NCBI RefSeq assembly: GCF_008064665.1 | Contig: NZ_VRZA01000001.1 | Coordinates: forward strand, 124,001 to 188,000 | DNA: 64,000 bases | Direction: 5' to 3' | Source of the DNA: Parahaliea maris | GTDB taxonomy: Bacteria; Pseudomonadota; Gammaproteobacteria; Pseudomonadales; Halieaceae | Shown here: in pieces, positions 25,714-34,980 of the stretch | How the letters are laid out: every line of letters begins with the position of its first letter | Position numbering within the stretch: position 1 is the first letter of the stretch | The notes under the pieces: generated by a model | Told to the model about the DNA's origin: nothing | The model's input: only the letters and a program-made list of their open reading frames with translations | The model's database searches: none | Translations under genes and position numbers: made by a program

Positions 25714-27162
25714 CTAATAGCGCCAGAACATCGGGAAAAACAGGGCCAGCACGGTAAAATATTCCAGCCGGCCCAGAATCATGGCGGCGGAAAGAATCCA
25801 GATACCGGTGTCCGTCACGACCTGGAAATTACTCCCCACCTGCCCCAGGCCCGGACCCAGCACATTGAGACAGGCCGCTACCGCCGAGAAGGCCGACAGC
25901 AGATCCAGCCCGGTATAGACCAGTGCCATGGTCAATACCAGCGTGCTCCCCGCCACGAAGGAGAAAAAGGCCATCACCGAATGGCGAATATCGGGTGTCA
26001 CGATCTGGCGCTGAAAGCGAATCTCCTTGACGGCTGCCGGATGCAGGATGCGCTGGGCGTCACTGCGCACCGTCTTGAAGGCGATGATATTGCGAATGAA
26101 CTTGCTACCCCCGGCGGTGGACCCTGCACAGCCGCCCAGGTAGCCGGCGATGATCAGCCCCACTGGTGCAACCAGGGGCCAGCTGGACAGGTCTTCGTCG
26201 CCAAAACCGGTACTGGTGATGAAGGAAACCAGGTGAAATGTAGCGAAGCTCAGGGATTCCCAGAAACTGTCATACCGGCCGCACCCGAACAGGTACAGCG
26301 CCAGCACCAGCGAGATGATCGCGACGGTCAGCAGGAACACCCGGGTTTCCTCGTCCTTCCAGTAGCGAGCCACGTCACCGGTCAGCAGGATCCGGTAATG
26401 AAGGCCAAAACTGATCGCCCCCAACAGCATGAACACATTGGCGATATTCAGCAGCAGGTGGCTATTGAAATAGCCCATGCTGGCGTCGTGGGTGGAAAAC
26501 CCACCAGTAGAGACTGCGGTAAAACTGTGGGCGACCGCATCGAAGACACTCATACCACCGAGATAGAAGGCCAGCGCACAGGCCCCGGTGATCACAATGT
26601 AGACAAACCAGAGACTGTGGGCCGCGTGGCTGACCCGGGGCGACAGCTTGTCGTCCTTCACCGGCCCGGACGTCTCCGCCTTCAGCAGGCGCATCCCCCC
26701 CACGTTGAGCATGGGCAGCACAGCCACCACGAATATCACCACCCCCAGCCCCCCCATCCACTGCAGGAACTGGCGGTACATCAGGAAGGTGCCCGGCATT
26801 GAATCGAGCCCGGTCAGCACGGTGGCGCCCGTGGTGGTGAGGGCGCTGATCGACTCGAACACCGCATCGGTATAGCTGATACCGGCAATGAGGTGAATGG
26901 GCAGCGCGCCCAGCACCCCGGTCAGCACCCAGGTCAGGGTGGCAAACACCAGCGCGTCACGATAGGAAATCTGGTGAATACGGGTGCGCAGGACAAGGTG
27001 CACCGCGCCGGCGGCAAGCACCGTGATGCCACCGGGAATGAGAAAGGGCTCGGCGATGGTGTCGTCGTGGAGCACCAGCGCTACGGCGCCGAACAGAAAC
27101 TGCACCACCCCCATCCACAGGGCGGGCATGGCGAGCAACCTGAGCGTATTCGGCGTATTCAC
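25714..27162 (-). CDS. trkH: TrkH/TrkG family potassium uptake protein
   Basis: A 482-residue K+ channel-like subunit with four M1-P-M2 units. The four filter glycine regions are ALTTTGATV, AVSTGGFST, ITSTGFGDE and NVLGPGLGQ. It works with the cytoplasmic NAD/ATP-binding TrkA subunit, which is not in this window. The GTG at 27160-27162 is preferred, with CAGGGGATA upstream; an ATG at 27132 is an alternative. The open frame extends further 5' into the divergent gene's promoter and is not coding there. Confidence 0.92.
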   Translation of the reverse strand: MNTPNTLRLLAMPALWMGVVQFLFGAVALVLHDDTIAEPFLIPGGITVLAAGAVHLVLRTRIHQISYRDALVFATLTWVLTGVLGALPIHLIAGISYTDAVFESISALTTTGATVLTGLDSMPGTFLMYRQFLQWMGGLGVVIFVVAVLPMLNVGGMRLLKAETSGPVKDDKLSPRVSHAAHSLWFVYIVITGACALAFYLGGMSVFDAVAHSFTAVSTGGFSTHDASMGYFNSHLLLNIANVFMLLGAISFGLHYRILLTGDVARYWKDEETRVFLLTVAIISLVLALYLFGCGRYDSFWESLSFATFHLVSFITSTGFGDEDLSSWPLVAPVGLIIAGYLGGCAGSTAGGSKFIRNIIAFKTVRSDAQRILHPAAVKEIRFQRQIVTPDIRHSVMAFFSFVAGSTLVLTMALVYTGLDLLSAFSAVAACLNVLGPGLGQVGSNFQVVTDTGIWILSAAMILGRLEYFTVLALFFPMFWRY

Positions 27163-27343
27163 TATCCCCTGTGGCGTTCCGGTCAGCCCCGACGCCACAC
27201 GCGCCGGGTGGGAGCATGCGGGCAGTATACTTGCTTGCTCACTGTGCCAAAATGGCGGGTACCTGCCTGTCGCCCGGCATGTATCGTAAAGCGTATCGTG
27301 AAGCCTGCCGGGTGCCAGGCCCCAAGCGGAAGGGAGTGCCCCG

Positions 27344-28873
27344 ATGAACGGACTGCAACAATTCACCCTCGGATTTCTGGAACTACTGGCGGTGGCCACC
27401 GCCGTGTCGGTAGTGGTGGGCCTGGGAGTACTGGCGTGGATGTACGTGGTGGATGTCACCCAGACCCGGCATGCCGTGCGCCGCAACTACCCGGTCATCG
27501 GCCGTTTTCGCTATTTTTTCGAGCACCTCGGGGAATTCTTCCGCCAGTACTTCTTCGCCCTGGACCGCGAGGAACTCCCCTTCAACCGGGCCCAGCGCAG
27601 CTGGGTTTACCGCGCGGCCAAGAATCTCGACTCCACGGTGGCCTTCGGTTCTACCCTGCCCCTCAACCAGCCCGGGGACATCCTCTTCCTCAACTGCCTG
27701 ATCCCCCCGCTGGAAGAAGACATCAAGCCGCGCAGCAAGCTCAGCTTCGGCGAGGGCTACGCAGAGCAGCCCTACACCACCGAAGCCTTCTTCAACATCT
27801 CCGCGATGAGCTTTGGCGCCCTGTCGGAACCCGCGGTCCGGGCCCTGTCCCGCGGCGCAGCCAAGGCGGGCATCTGGCTCAATACCGGCGAAGGCGGGCT
27901 TGCGCCCTACCACCTGGAGGGTGGCTGTGACCTGATCTTCCAGATCGGCACCGCCAAGTATGGAGTGCGCGACGAACAGGGCCGACTCAGCGATGACCGC
28001 CTGCGGCACATCGCCCAGCACGAACAGGTGCGCATGTTCGAGATCAAATTGTCCCAGGGCGCCAAACCCGGCAAGGGCGGCATCCTGCCCGGGATCAAGG
28101 TGACCGATATCATCGCCAGCACCCGCGGTATCCCGGTCGGGGTGGACTCCATCAGCCCCAACCGGCATCGGGAAATCCACACGGTCGAGGACCTGCTGCA
28201 CCTGATTCATCACGTGCGGAATGTCACCGGCAAACCGGTGGGCATCAAGGCCGCGATCGGCCAGACCGCCTGGCTGGACGAGTTCTGCCAGCGCATCCAT
28301 GAGCTGGGCCTGGATTATGCGCCGGACTTTTTTACCGTGGACAGCGCCGACGGCGGCAGCGGTGCCGCACCCCTCAGCCTGATGGACCTGATGGGCCTGC
28401 CGGTCCGCCGCAGCCTGCCTCTGGTGGCCGACAAACTGGTGGAATACGGCCTGCGCCAGCGCATCCGGGTGATCTGCTCGGGCAAAATGATCAACCCTGC
28501 CGGGGTCGCCGCCGCTCTCTGCCTGGGGGCCGACTGTGTGAATTCGGCGCGCGGCTTCATGTTCGCCCTGGGCTGTATCCAGGCGATGCAGTGCAACCGC
28601 AATACCTGCCCCACCGGGGTGACCACCCACGACCCGAAACTGCAGCAGGGGCTGGACCCCACCGACAAGGCCGAGCGTGTGGCGCACTATGCCGGTAACC
28701 TCATGCACGAGGTGGAACTCATCGCCCACTCCTGCGGGGCGACTGAGCCGCGCCAGCTGAACCGCAGCCACGCCCAGATCATCAACGAGCGAGGCCTGCC
28801 CGAACCACTGGCGGAGGTGTACCCCGTCCCGGAGATTCGCCCGGAGTTCCTGCCCCACCGGGCGGCGGGCTGA
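27344..28873 (+). CDS. Membrane-anchored FMN-binding glutamate-synthase-like protein
   Basis: A 509-residue protein. One or two hydrophobic N-terminal segments (about 8-36) are followed by the FMN/central domain of the glutamate synthase large subunit: NISAMSFGALSEPAVRALSRGA, GIKAAIGQTAW, DGGSGAAPLSLMDLMG, GKMINPAGVAAALCLGADCVNSARGF and the Fe-S cluster Cys set CIQAMQCNRNTCPTGV. The glutaminase domain and C-terminal beta-helix of true GltB are absent, so it cannot use glutamine amide directly. The true reaction is unknown; family members are annotated only as FMN-binding glutamate synthase family proteins. Confidence 0.88.
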   Translation: MNGLQQFTLGFLELLAVATAVSVVVGLGVLAWMYVVDVTQTRHAVRRNYPVIGRFRYFFEHLGEFFRQYFFALDREELPFNRAQRSWVYRAAKNLDSTVAFGSTLPLNQPGDILFLNCLIPPLEEDIKPRSKLSFGEGYAEQPYTTEAFFNISAMSFGALSEPAVRALSRGAAKAGIWLNTGEGGLAPYHLEGGCDLIFQIGTAKYGVRDEQGRLSDDRLRHIAQHEQVRMFEIKLSQGAKPGKGGILPGIKVTDIIASTRGIPVGVDSISPNRHREIHTVEDLLHLIHHVRNVTGKPVGIKAAIGQTAWLDEFCQRIHELGLDYAPDFFTVDSADGGSGAAPLSLMDLMGLPVRRSLPLVADKLVEYGLRQRIRVICSGKMINPAGVAAALCLGADCVNSARGFMFALGCIQAMQCNRNTCPTGVTTHDPKLQQGLDPTDKAERVAHYAGNLMHEVELIAHSCGATEPRQLNRSHAQIINERGLPEPLAEVYPVPEIRPEFLPHRAAG

Positions 28874-28938
28874 CATTGCACCAGCGCCAGCCACCGTGCT
28901 AGTTTTGCCTGTGGGGACGCTATAACGAGGGCGCGGCC

Positions 28939-31296
28939 ATGACCGTTGCCGGACGTATCAATCTGACAGTCGGTTTCGTGGCACTGCTGGCCGCGGGGCT
29001 ACTCTCCTTCTTTCTCTGCTTACACCAGTTCCAGACCGAAAAACGGCTACTGCTGCGAGACCTCGCCTCAGTGGTAGCCAGTCGCCCTGAACTGCAGGCG
29101 GATATGTACCTGCGCGACGCCGTCCGTATGCAGAGTGCACTGCAGGCATTGCTGGCCGTCTCGCCCGCGGTACAGCGCGCCGCGCTGCTCAATGGCGACG
29201 GCGAAATCCTCGCCGAGCGCCACGCCGTGGGCAACGGCAGCCCGCCGCGCCTGTCCTTCGACCGCGCCCGGGACAACGCCGACGCCCTCGCCACCACCCT
29301 GATAACGGTGACCGACACCGAATCGGGCACGGCGCATTCTCCCCTTGCCACCATTACCGGCGGCGAGCGGGTGATGCACCTGACCACACCGGTGTTTTCC
29401 CTGCTCAGCCCGATCGATAAGGGGCTTTCGCGCAACGATTTTGCCCGCGCCCTCGCCGACCCGTCCGCCAATGCCAGCCGCCATGTCATGGGCTATGTGC
29501 AGTTGGCCATGAGCCGCACCACCCTGCTGTCGGATGCGCTGCCCTCGCTCAGCGTGATCGCGCTGGCCAACCTGGTGTTTGCCGCCTTCTGCGTCCTCAT
29601 GGTCCGGCTCAGCGCCGGGCGCATCACCCGCCCGCTGAATGAGCTGAGCGCCGTGGCGGAACGGATTGCCTCCGGCACCCAGGACAGGACCATCAGCGTC
29701 TCCGGCAGCAGCGAAATCCGCGACCTGGCGGCCGCCCTCAACACCATGATCGAGAGCCTCAGTTCCTACCGCGCCCGCACCGGCGTCGACCAGACCCTGT
29801 TGCGCATGAAGGTCGACGAGCGCACCGAGCAGTTGTCCACGCGCAACCGGGAACTCAACGCCGCGGTGCGCGAAGCAACTGAGGCCCGCAATCGCCTGCG
29901 CCACATGGCTTACTACGACAGCCTGACCGCCCTGCCCAATCGCCGCCTGTTCACGGAGCAACTGGACCTGTTGCTGCGGCTCAGCCGCCGCAACCGGCAG
30001 CTGCTCGCACTGCTGTTCCTGGATCTCGACAATTTCAAACGCATCAACGATTCCCTCGGTCACGCCGCCGGGGACCTGCTGCTGAAGGAGGTTGCCAACC
30101 GCTTGACCAGTTGCGTGCGCGACAGCGACGTGGTCGCCCACCTCGAGGATCCGGAGCAGCGGCCTGGTGTATCGCGCCTGGGCGGCGACGAGTTTACGGT
30201 TATTCTCAACCAGCTGAACGAGCCGGAAACCGCGGGCCTCGTCGCCGAGCGCCTGCTCACGGCACTGACCGAGCCCGTTACCATCGAGGGTCACGAAATC
30301 GTGGTGACCCCCAGCATCGGGATTGCCGTTGCCCCCCGGGACGGCGACAGCATCGAGGAACTGCTGCGCGCTGCCGATACCGCCATGTACCACGCCAAAC
30401 GCGGCGGCAAGAGCAACTGTGTTTTCTACAACCCGGACATGGATGCCGCCGGCATCGACCGCCTGGAACTGGAAACCGACCTGCGCCGGGCACTGGAGAG
30501 GAAGGAACTGCAGCTTTACTACCAACCCCAGGTGGATTCCCGCAGTGGCAGCGTAGTGGGTGTGGAGAGCCTGGTGCGCTGGCTGCACCCGCAGCGGGGC
30601 ATGGTTTCGCCCGCCGTGTTCATTCCCCTCGCTGAGGAGATGGGACTGATCGGTGATATCGGCAACTGGTGCCTGCACCAGGCCTGCGTGGACATGGTGA
30701 GCCTGAAGGGCATCGACACCGATCTCAGCAAGGTCGCCGTCAATATCTCCGCCCTGCAGTTTGACCCGCGATTGATCGAGCAGGTGGACGATGCACTGGC
30801 CCGGACCGGCCTGGACCCGCGCTCCCTGTCACTGGAACTGACGGAAGGTATCGCCGTCGAAAGCGGCGACCAGCCCCTCAACACCATGCACGGGCTCAAG
30901 GGGCTCGGCGTCCAGCTGTCCATCGACGACTTCGGCACCGGTTACTCCTCCCTCGGCTACCTCAGCCGCTTTCCCCTGGACGAACTGAAAATCGACCGCA
31001 GTTTCGTCGACGGGGTGGAGCGGGAAAACCAGCAGGCCGCCCTGGTCGCCGCCATCATCGCCATGAGCAACAACCTGGGCCTGGAAGTGGTCGCTGAAGG
31101 GGTGGAAACGAGCGAGCAATTCCGCCACCTCACCGGACAGGGCGCGCGCATCTTCCAGGGCTACCTGTTCAGCAAACCACTGCCGTTGGAGGAGTTGCAT
31201 GAAGTGCTGCGGCCAGGCCGGTTTGCGAGCAAAGTCATGGACATCACCGGCGTGATCGAGACCATAGCAGAGCGCGCCGAGCCCAGCCTGGGCTGA
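28939..31296 (+). CDS. Membrane GGDEF-EAL cyclic-di-GMP enzyme
   Basis: A 785-residue protein: TM helix (about 8-28), periplasmic sensor, second TM (about 205-222), HAMP linker (about 225-285), GGDEF domain with intact GGDEF at 415-419, and EAL domain. In the latter the signature is ESL (543-545), with LSLELTEG, the IDDFGTGYSSL loop, LKIDRSFV and VAEGVET retained. The inhibitory-site-like RDSD is present but separated from RLGGDEF by an extra 12 residues. It may both make and break c-di-GMP, controlling biofilm versus motility. Monocistronic. Confidence 0.93.
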   Translation: MTVAGRINLTVGFVALLAAGLLSFFLCLHQFQTEKRLLLRDLASVVASRPELQADMYLRDAVRMQSALQALLAVSPAVQRAALLNGDGEILAERHAVGNGSPPRLSFDRARDNADALATTLITVTDTESGTAHSPLATITGGERVMHLTTPVFSLLSPIDKGLSRNDFARALADPSANASRHVMGYVQLAMSRTTLLSDALPSLSVIALANLVFAAFCVLMVRLSAGRITRPLNELSAVAERIASGTQDRTISVSGSSEIRDLAAALNTMIESLSSYRARTGVDQTLLRMKVDERTEQLSTRNRELNAAVREATEARNRLRHMAYYDSLTALPNRRLFTEQLDLLLRLSRRNRQLLALLFLDLDNFKRINDSLGHAAGDLLLKEVANRLTSCVRDSDVVAHLEDPEQRPGVSRLGGDEFTVILNQLNEPETAGLVAERLLTALTEPVTIEGHEIVVTPSIGIAVAPRDGDSIEELLRAADTAMYHAKRGGKSNCVFYNPDMDAAGIDRLELETDLRRALERKELQLYYQPQVDSRSGSVVGVESLVRWLHPQRGMVSPAVFIPLAEEMGLIGDIGNWCLHQACVDMVSLKGIDTDLSKVAVNISALQFDPRLIEQVDDALARTGLDPRSLSLELTEGIAVESGDQPLNTMHGLKGLGVQLSIDDFGTGYSSLGYLSRFPLDELKIDRSFVDGVERENQQAALVAAIIAMSNNLGLEVVAEGVETSEQFRHLTGQGARIFQGYLFSKPLPLEELHEVLRPGRFASKVMDITGVIETIAERAEPSLG

Positions 31297-31308
31297 GTTC
31301 CGGAAACG

Positions 31309-32790
31309 TCAGGGCCCGATATCGGGGCTGCCCAGTAATTCCCTGCCCAAGGCCTCGGCGGCATCCAGCAGCGCCTGCAGATCGCGCCAGCGCGTGCGGT
31401 GGTTGGTGATTGCTACGCGAATGGCAACCACACCATTGATGACAGTAAAAGACGGCGCGGCGATCCCGCGACACTGCAGTTCCACCACTATTCGCCGATT
31501 GAGCCGATCCAGCGCGGGGCCATCCAGACCCGGGATGCGATAGCGGAAACAGACGATATTGAGGGAGACCGGCGCCAGCAGTTCCAGGTGCTCGCTGGCT
31601 TCGACGCACTCGCCAAGCCGGCTGGCCTGAACACAATTGCGGTAAATTGCCTGCCCCAGGCGCCGCGTGCCCATCTCCTTGAGTTGGAACCAGACCCCGA
31701 GGGCGGCAAAGCCACGAGACAGTTCGATGCCAAAATCGTTTGGCCAGGGTGAACCGCCGGCAATACCCTGCCGCTCCCCCTGCAGGTAGGCGTGGGATGT
31801 CTGGAAGGTCTGCCGGTGCAATTCGCCGTCGGCCACCAGCAGGCAGCCGGCGGAGTAGCCCACGTGCATCCACTTGTGAAAATCAAAGGCGATAGAGTCG
31901 GCTGCCTCAATGCCCGCAAGGCGCGGTTTCAGAACATCGGAGAGCACGCACAGACCACCGAAAGCGCCGTCCACGTGATGCCACAGGCCGTGTTCCCGCG
32001 CCAGGCGATTGATGACCGGGAGGTCGTCGATGGCGCCGGAGTTGACGCTGCCGACCGAGGACACCACGGCCAGGGGCGTGAGCCCGGCGGCGATGTCGGC
32101 TTCTATATGCCGGGCGAGTTCGACGGTATCCATACGAAAATCGGGCTGTACCGGCACACTGCACAAGGCCTCGCTGCCCAGCCCCATCAGCTCCAGCGCC
32201 TTGTCTACCGACACATGGGCCTGGGCACTGGCGTACACCCTCAGCCCGGGTCGCACCGCATTGCCTCCGGTGCGGGCCTCGCCGCCGGTGGCTCGCTGGC
32301 GCGCCACCGCCAGGCCTAGCAGGGTGGCAGTGGAGGTCCCGCTGCAGATCATCCCGCTGGCGCCCGCGGGCATGCCAAACAGATCCTGCATCCAGCGAAT
32401 AACCTGGCGCTCGAGGTAAATCGGCGCGTGATCCCGCCCCCCCATGTTGGCGTTGATGGCGCCCGCCATCATCTGGGCAATCACTCCGCTGGGCGTGCCG
32501 GTACCGTTCACCCAGCCCCAGAAGCGCGGGTGAATGTTGCCCAGGGTGTAGGGCAACACCCTGTCCTGCAACTCGCCCACCAGGTTCGGCAGGGGTTCCC
32601 CCTCCTCCGGCAGCGGCGCATCGACCTGCCGCGCCCGGTCTGGCAACTCCTGCCACACGCCCTGGGCCTGGCGCTCGCGAATATGTTCCAGCGCCACGTC
32701 GAGGGCGGCGTGGGCCTCGTCGCGAAAGCTCTCCCAGTCCGCTGGATCCAGCAGGGAGGCCGCGTCGATATCGGGGGGGCTTGTCTTCAT
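31309..32790 (-). CDS. PLP-dependent decarboxylase (group II)
   Basis: A 493-residue member of the glutamate/aromatic amino-acid decarboxylase family. Visible are the N-terminal LPYTLGNIHPRFWGWVNGTG segment, GMICSGTSTATLLGLAVA, HHVDGAFGG with the PLP-ring Asp, and the Schiff-base Lys in FDFHKWMHV. Substrate could be aspartate, glutamate, 2,4-diaminobutyrate or an aromatic amino acid; the sequence alone does not tell. Last of four co-oriented genes with the amidoligase cluster, so it might supply or use an amine for that pathway. ATG at 32788-32790. Confidence 0.88.
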   Translation of the reverse strand: MKTSPPDIDAASLLDPADWESFRDEAHAALDVALEHIRERQAQGVWQELPDRARQVDAPLPEEGEPLPNLVGELQDRVLPYTLGNIHPRFWGWVNGTGTPSGVIAQMMAGAINANMGGRDHAPIYLERQVIRWMQDLFGMPAGASGMICSGTSTATLLGLAVARQRATGGEARTGGNAVRPGLRVYASAQAHVSVDKALELMGLGSEALCSVPVQPDFRMDTVELARHIEADIAAGLTPLAVVSSVGSVNSGAIDDLPVINRLAREHGLWHHVDGAFGGLCVLSDVLKPRLAGIEAADSIAFDFHKWMHVGYSAGCLLVADGELHRQTFQTSHAYLQGERQGIAGGSPWPNDFGIELSRGFAALGVWFQLKEMGTRRLGQAIYRNCVQASRLGECVEASEHLELLAPVSLNIVCFRYRIPGLDGPALDRLNRRIVVELQCRGIAAPSFTVINGVVAIRVAITNHRTRWRDLQALLDAAEALGRELLGSPDIGP

Positions 32791-32863
32791 CGGGACTCGG
32801 TCGGCCCGCGGCATGCCGCGGGCGATGGGGATCGGGTTAAAGGAGCAGGTAGTACCGGGCAGA

Positions 32864-33133
32864 TTACTGCTGCTGTTGCGCCTGCTCTTCGCGCTTGGCT
32901 TCCTGGATGTTTTCCAGGTTCTGGCGGTAGGCCTGGGTGACCTTGTCGATACCCTTGGCATTCAGGCCACCGGAGTTGCCGGCGAATGCGTAAGTGGTAT
33001 ACACGCCCGATGCCGTCATCAACGCGGCGGAAATCAGCCGGGTGGCCACACCTTCATTCTTCATGGTGTTGGCGAGATCGATAAATCGCTGCATGCACTG
33101 CTGGTGCTGTTCGGCTTCTTCCGGAGTAGCCAT
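32864..33133 (-). CDS. DUF3144 family protein (89 aa)
   Basis: A small protein, MATPEEAEQHQQCMQRFIDL then ANTMKNEGVATRLISAALMTASGVYTTYAFAG, with a central amphipathic helix and a Gln/Glu-rich tail. It matches the pattern of DUF3144 proteins of Gammaproteobacteria. No function is known. The start is at MATPEE; the frame upstream lies inside the peptidase gene. Confidence 0.75.
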   Translation of the reverse strand: MATPEEAEQHQQCMQRFIDLANTMKNEGVATRLISAALMTASGVYTTYAFAGNSGGLNAKGIDKVTQAYRQNLENIQEAKREEQAQQQQ

Positions 33134-33173
33134 GCCTGAATCCTCTATATTGGCTGGTAACAAAGCGCCGATT

Positions 33174-33854
33174 CTAGCACTCTCGGCCGCCTGCTGGCGA
33201 AGCCGCCTGCACCAGGCTGCGAAACAGGTTGATCTGGGCACGGTGGGTGGGCAGGTACTCCGGATGCCATTGCACGCCTTTGAGGAAGCGCCGGCCCGGT
33301 GACTCTACCGCCTGCACGAATCCATCGAGGTCACGACCGCACACCGTCAGCCCTTCTCCGAGCCGGTCAATGGCCTGGTGGTGCAGGCTGTTGATCCGCA
33401 GACGGGAGGCCCCGAGGATGCCCTCCAGGGCCGAACCCGACTCCACCAGCAGGGTTTTCCTGGCCAGCGGAGTACGCCGGTTGGAGGTTCGGCGTCGCAG
33501 CGGGCGCAGGTCGGTGAGCAGGGATCCTCCCAGTACCACATTGAGCAGCTGGGCGCCGCGACAGATGCCCAGCACCGGCAGGTCGGCGGGCAGTGCCGTT
33601 TCCAGCACTTCAATTTCGAAACGGTCGCGCTCGGGATTGATCGGCGCACGTTCCGGGTCGTGGGGCAGGTAGAGCCCGGGGTCGATGTCGTCGCCACCGC
33701 TAACGATCAGGCCGTCCACCGCTTCGATGACGTCGCGTCGCGGTGTCATCCGGCAGGCCCGGGCACCGCAACGCCACAGGGCCCAGCGAATAAACCACCA
33801 GGCCACCGGAAAATGGCCGTCGTCACCGGTCACGCCAATCAGGGGTCGATGCAC
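33174..33854 (-). CDS. Peptidase C26 / class I glutamine amidotransferase-like hydrolase
   Basis: A 226-residue cytosolic enzyme. The nucleophile elbow LGICRGAQLLN has C98, and the His-Glu pair lies in GVQWHPEY (H197, E199). DGLIVSGGDDIDPGLY is typical of gamma-glutamyl-GABA hydrolase (PuuD-like) proteins. It is 20 bp after an amidoligase gene. Genes of these two families co-occur in predicted peptide or gamma-glutamyl conjugate pathways, with the C26 enzyme either removing the conjugate or delivering ammonia. Confidence 0.88.
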   Translation of the reverse strand: MHRPLIGVTGDDGHFPVAWWFIRWALWRCGARACRMTPRRDVIEAVDGLIVSGGDDIDPGLYLPHDPERAPINPERDRFEIEVLETALPADLPVLGICRGAQLLNVVLGGSLLTDLRPLRRRTSNRRTPLARKTLLVESGSALEGILGASRLRINSLHHQAIDRLGEGLTVCGRDLDGFVQAVESPGRRFLKGVQWHPEYLPTHRAQINLFRSLVQAASPAGGREC

Positions 33855-33873
33855 GCGTCGGCGTCTCCGCAGT

Positions 33874-34890
33874 CTAGAGCAGTTCCGGCAACAGCCAGCG
33901 GCTCACACCTTCAGGCCAGTCCCGGAACAGGCCGCCGGCTGGCGAATCGAGATGCTGGCGGTAGGCGCGACAGGCGAGTGCCAGGCGCCGCTCGTCACTG
34001 GCCAGGGCTTCCACCTGCAGCCAGTTACGCCAGGGCGATGCCAGGCTCCAGTTGCCCTCATCTACCTGGCAGTTGGGCAGCCGGTAGTGCAGGGTCGGGC
34101 GGGGATTGACCCGGTCATCGTCTACCGCTGCACGCACCCGGGGGGCATCCAGGTGGGAAAACAGCGGCAGCATGTCCAGGGCCCGGTTGCGGGTCGCGTT
34201 GAACTTGAGGTAGTCGTCGATCAGCAGGGGCAGGTCCGGACTGTAGTCCGCATCCAGCACCCGGGTAACGTACTTGCGGGGAAAGGGATCGATGTAGGGT
34301 GTGATACGACGGCTGAGATCGACCTGCTCGCGCTCTACCAGCCACTCGTAAAGGCACAGGAAGCTGCGCATGTAAGCCAGGATGGTCGGGGCTTCCAGAT
34401 CCGGCAGCTCCGGGTTGAGATGCAGCCCGAAGGCATAGACCGCCGCGTGCCGCGTGCCTTTCGCGCCCGCCTGCCGCAGACGCTGCAACAGGTCACCGAG
34501 CTGCCACAGGTCTCCCATGGCAATGGGCGGACTGACAATCTCATGGGGTACCAGTTGCTCGGCCACCAGCTTGAGCAGGGCCTCGCCGAATTGTTCGAGA
34601 TCACTGTCCTCCTCGATATTGCGTTCACGCCCCAGTTGCTTGAGGTAGCCGTAATCCAGTTCGAGGCCGAAGGTACCGAGGCTCGAGTCGCGCAGTATCT
34701 GCTCGTAGGGGGAAATCACCTCGGCCTCGCCCCCCAGTTCCGAGAGCATGATCCCGGCAATGGATTCGATATCCATCCCGGAAAATTCCAGCTCCACGCC
34801 CACCCGCCGGGGGTCACCAGTGGCGGTCTCCTGCCGTGGCGGCAACGGCCACTGGCTGGCCCGGTAATTGTTGTCCAGACTGCTTTTCAC
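33874..34890 (-). CDS. Putative amidoligase (Amidoligase_2 / COOH-NH2 ligase family)
   Basis: A 338-residue protein starting with a disordered leader and then RRVGVELEFSGMDIESI, the conserved GxExE-like beta strand of glutamine-synthetase-type amidoligases. YEQILRDSSLGTFGLELD, HEIVSPPIAMGDLWQL and AVYAFGLHLNPEL supply further metal/ATP-site acidic and His residues. It likely forms an amide or peptide bond between a carboxylate and an amine using ATP. First gene of the minus-strand cluster, divergent from an amidohydrolase gene 90 bp away. Product unknown. Confidence 0.8.
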   Translation of the reverse strand: MKSSLDNNYRASQWPLPPRQETATGDPRRVGVELEFSGMDIESIAGIMLSELGGEAEVISPYEQILRDSSLGTFGLELDYGYLKQLGRERNIEEDSDLEQFGEALLKLVAEQLVPHEIVSPPIAMGDLWQLGDLLQRLRQAGAKGTRHAAVYAFGLHLNPELPDLEAPTILAYMRSFLCLYEWLVEREQVDLSRRITPYIDPFPRKYVTRVLDADYSPDLPLLIDDYLKFNATRNRALDMLPLFSHLDAPRVRAAVDDDRVNPRPTLHYRLPNCQVDEGNWSLASPWRNWLQVEALASDERRLALACRAYRQHLDSPAGGLFRDWPEGVSRWLLPELL

Positions 34891-34980
34891 GTACCATCCT
34901 CGCCCGTCGAAAGACGCCGCCCCGTGCTGGCGTTCACTTCACTATACACGCTAACTACGCTGTTCGAGCCCGGAGTTCCC

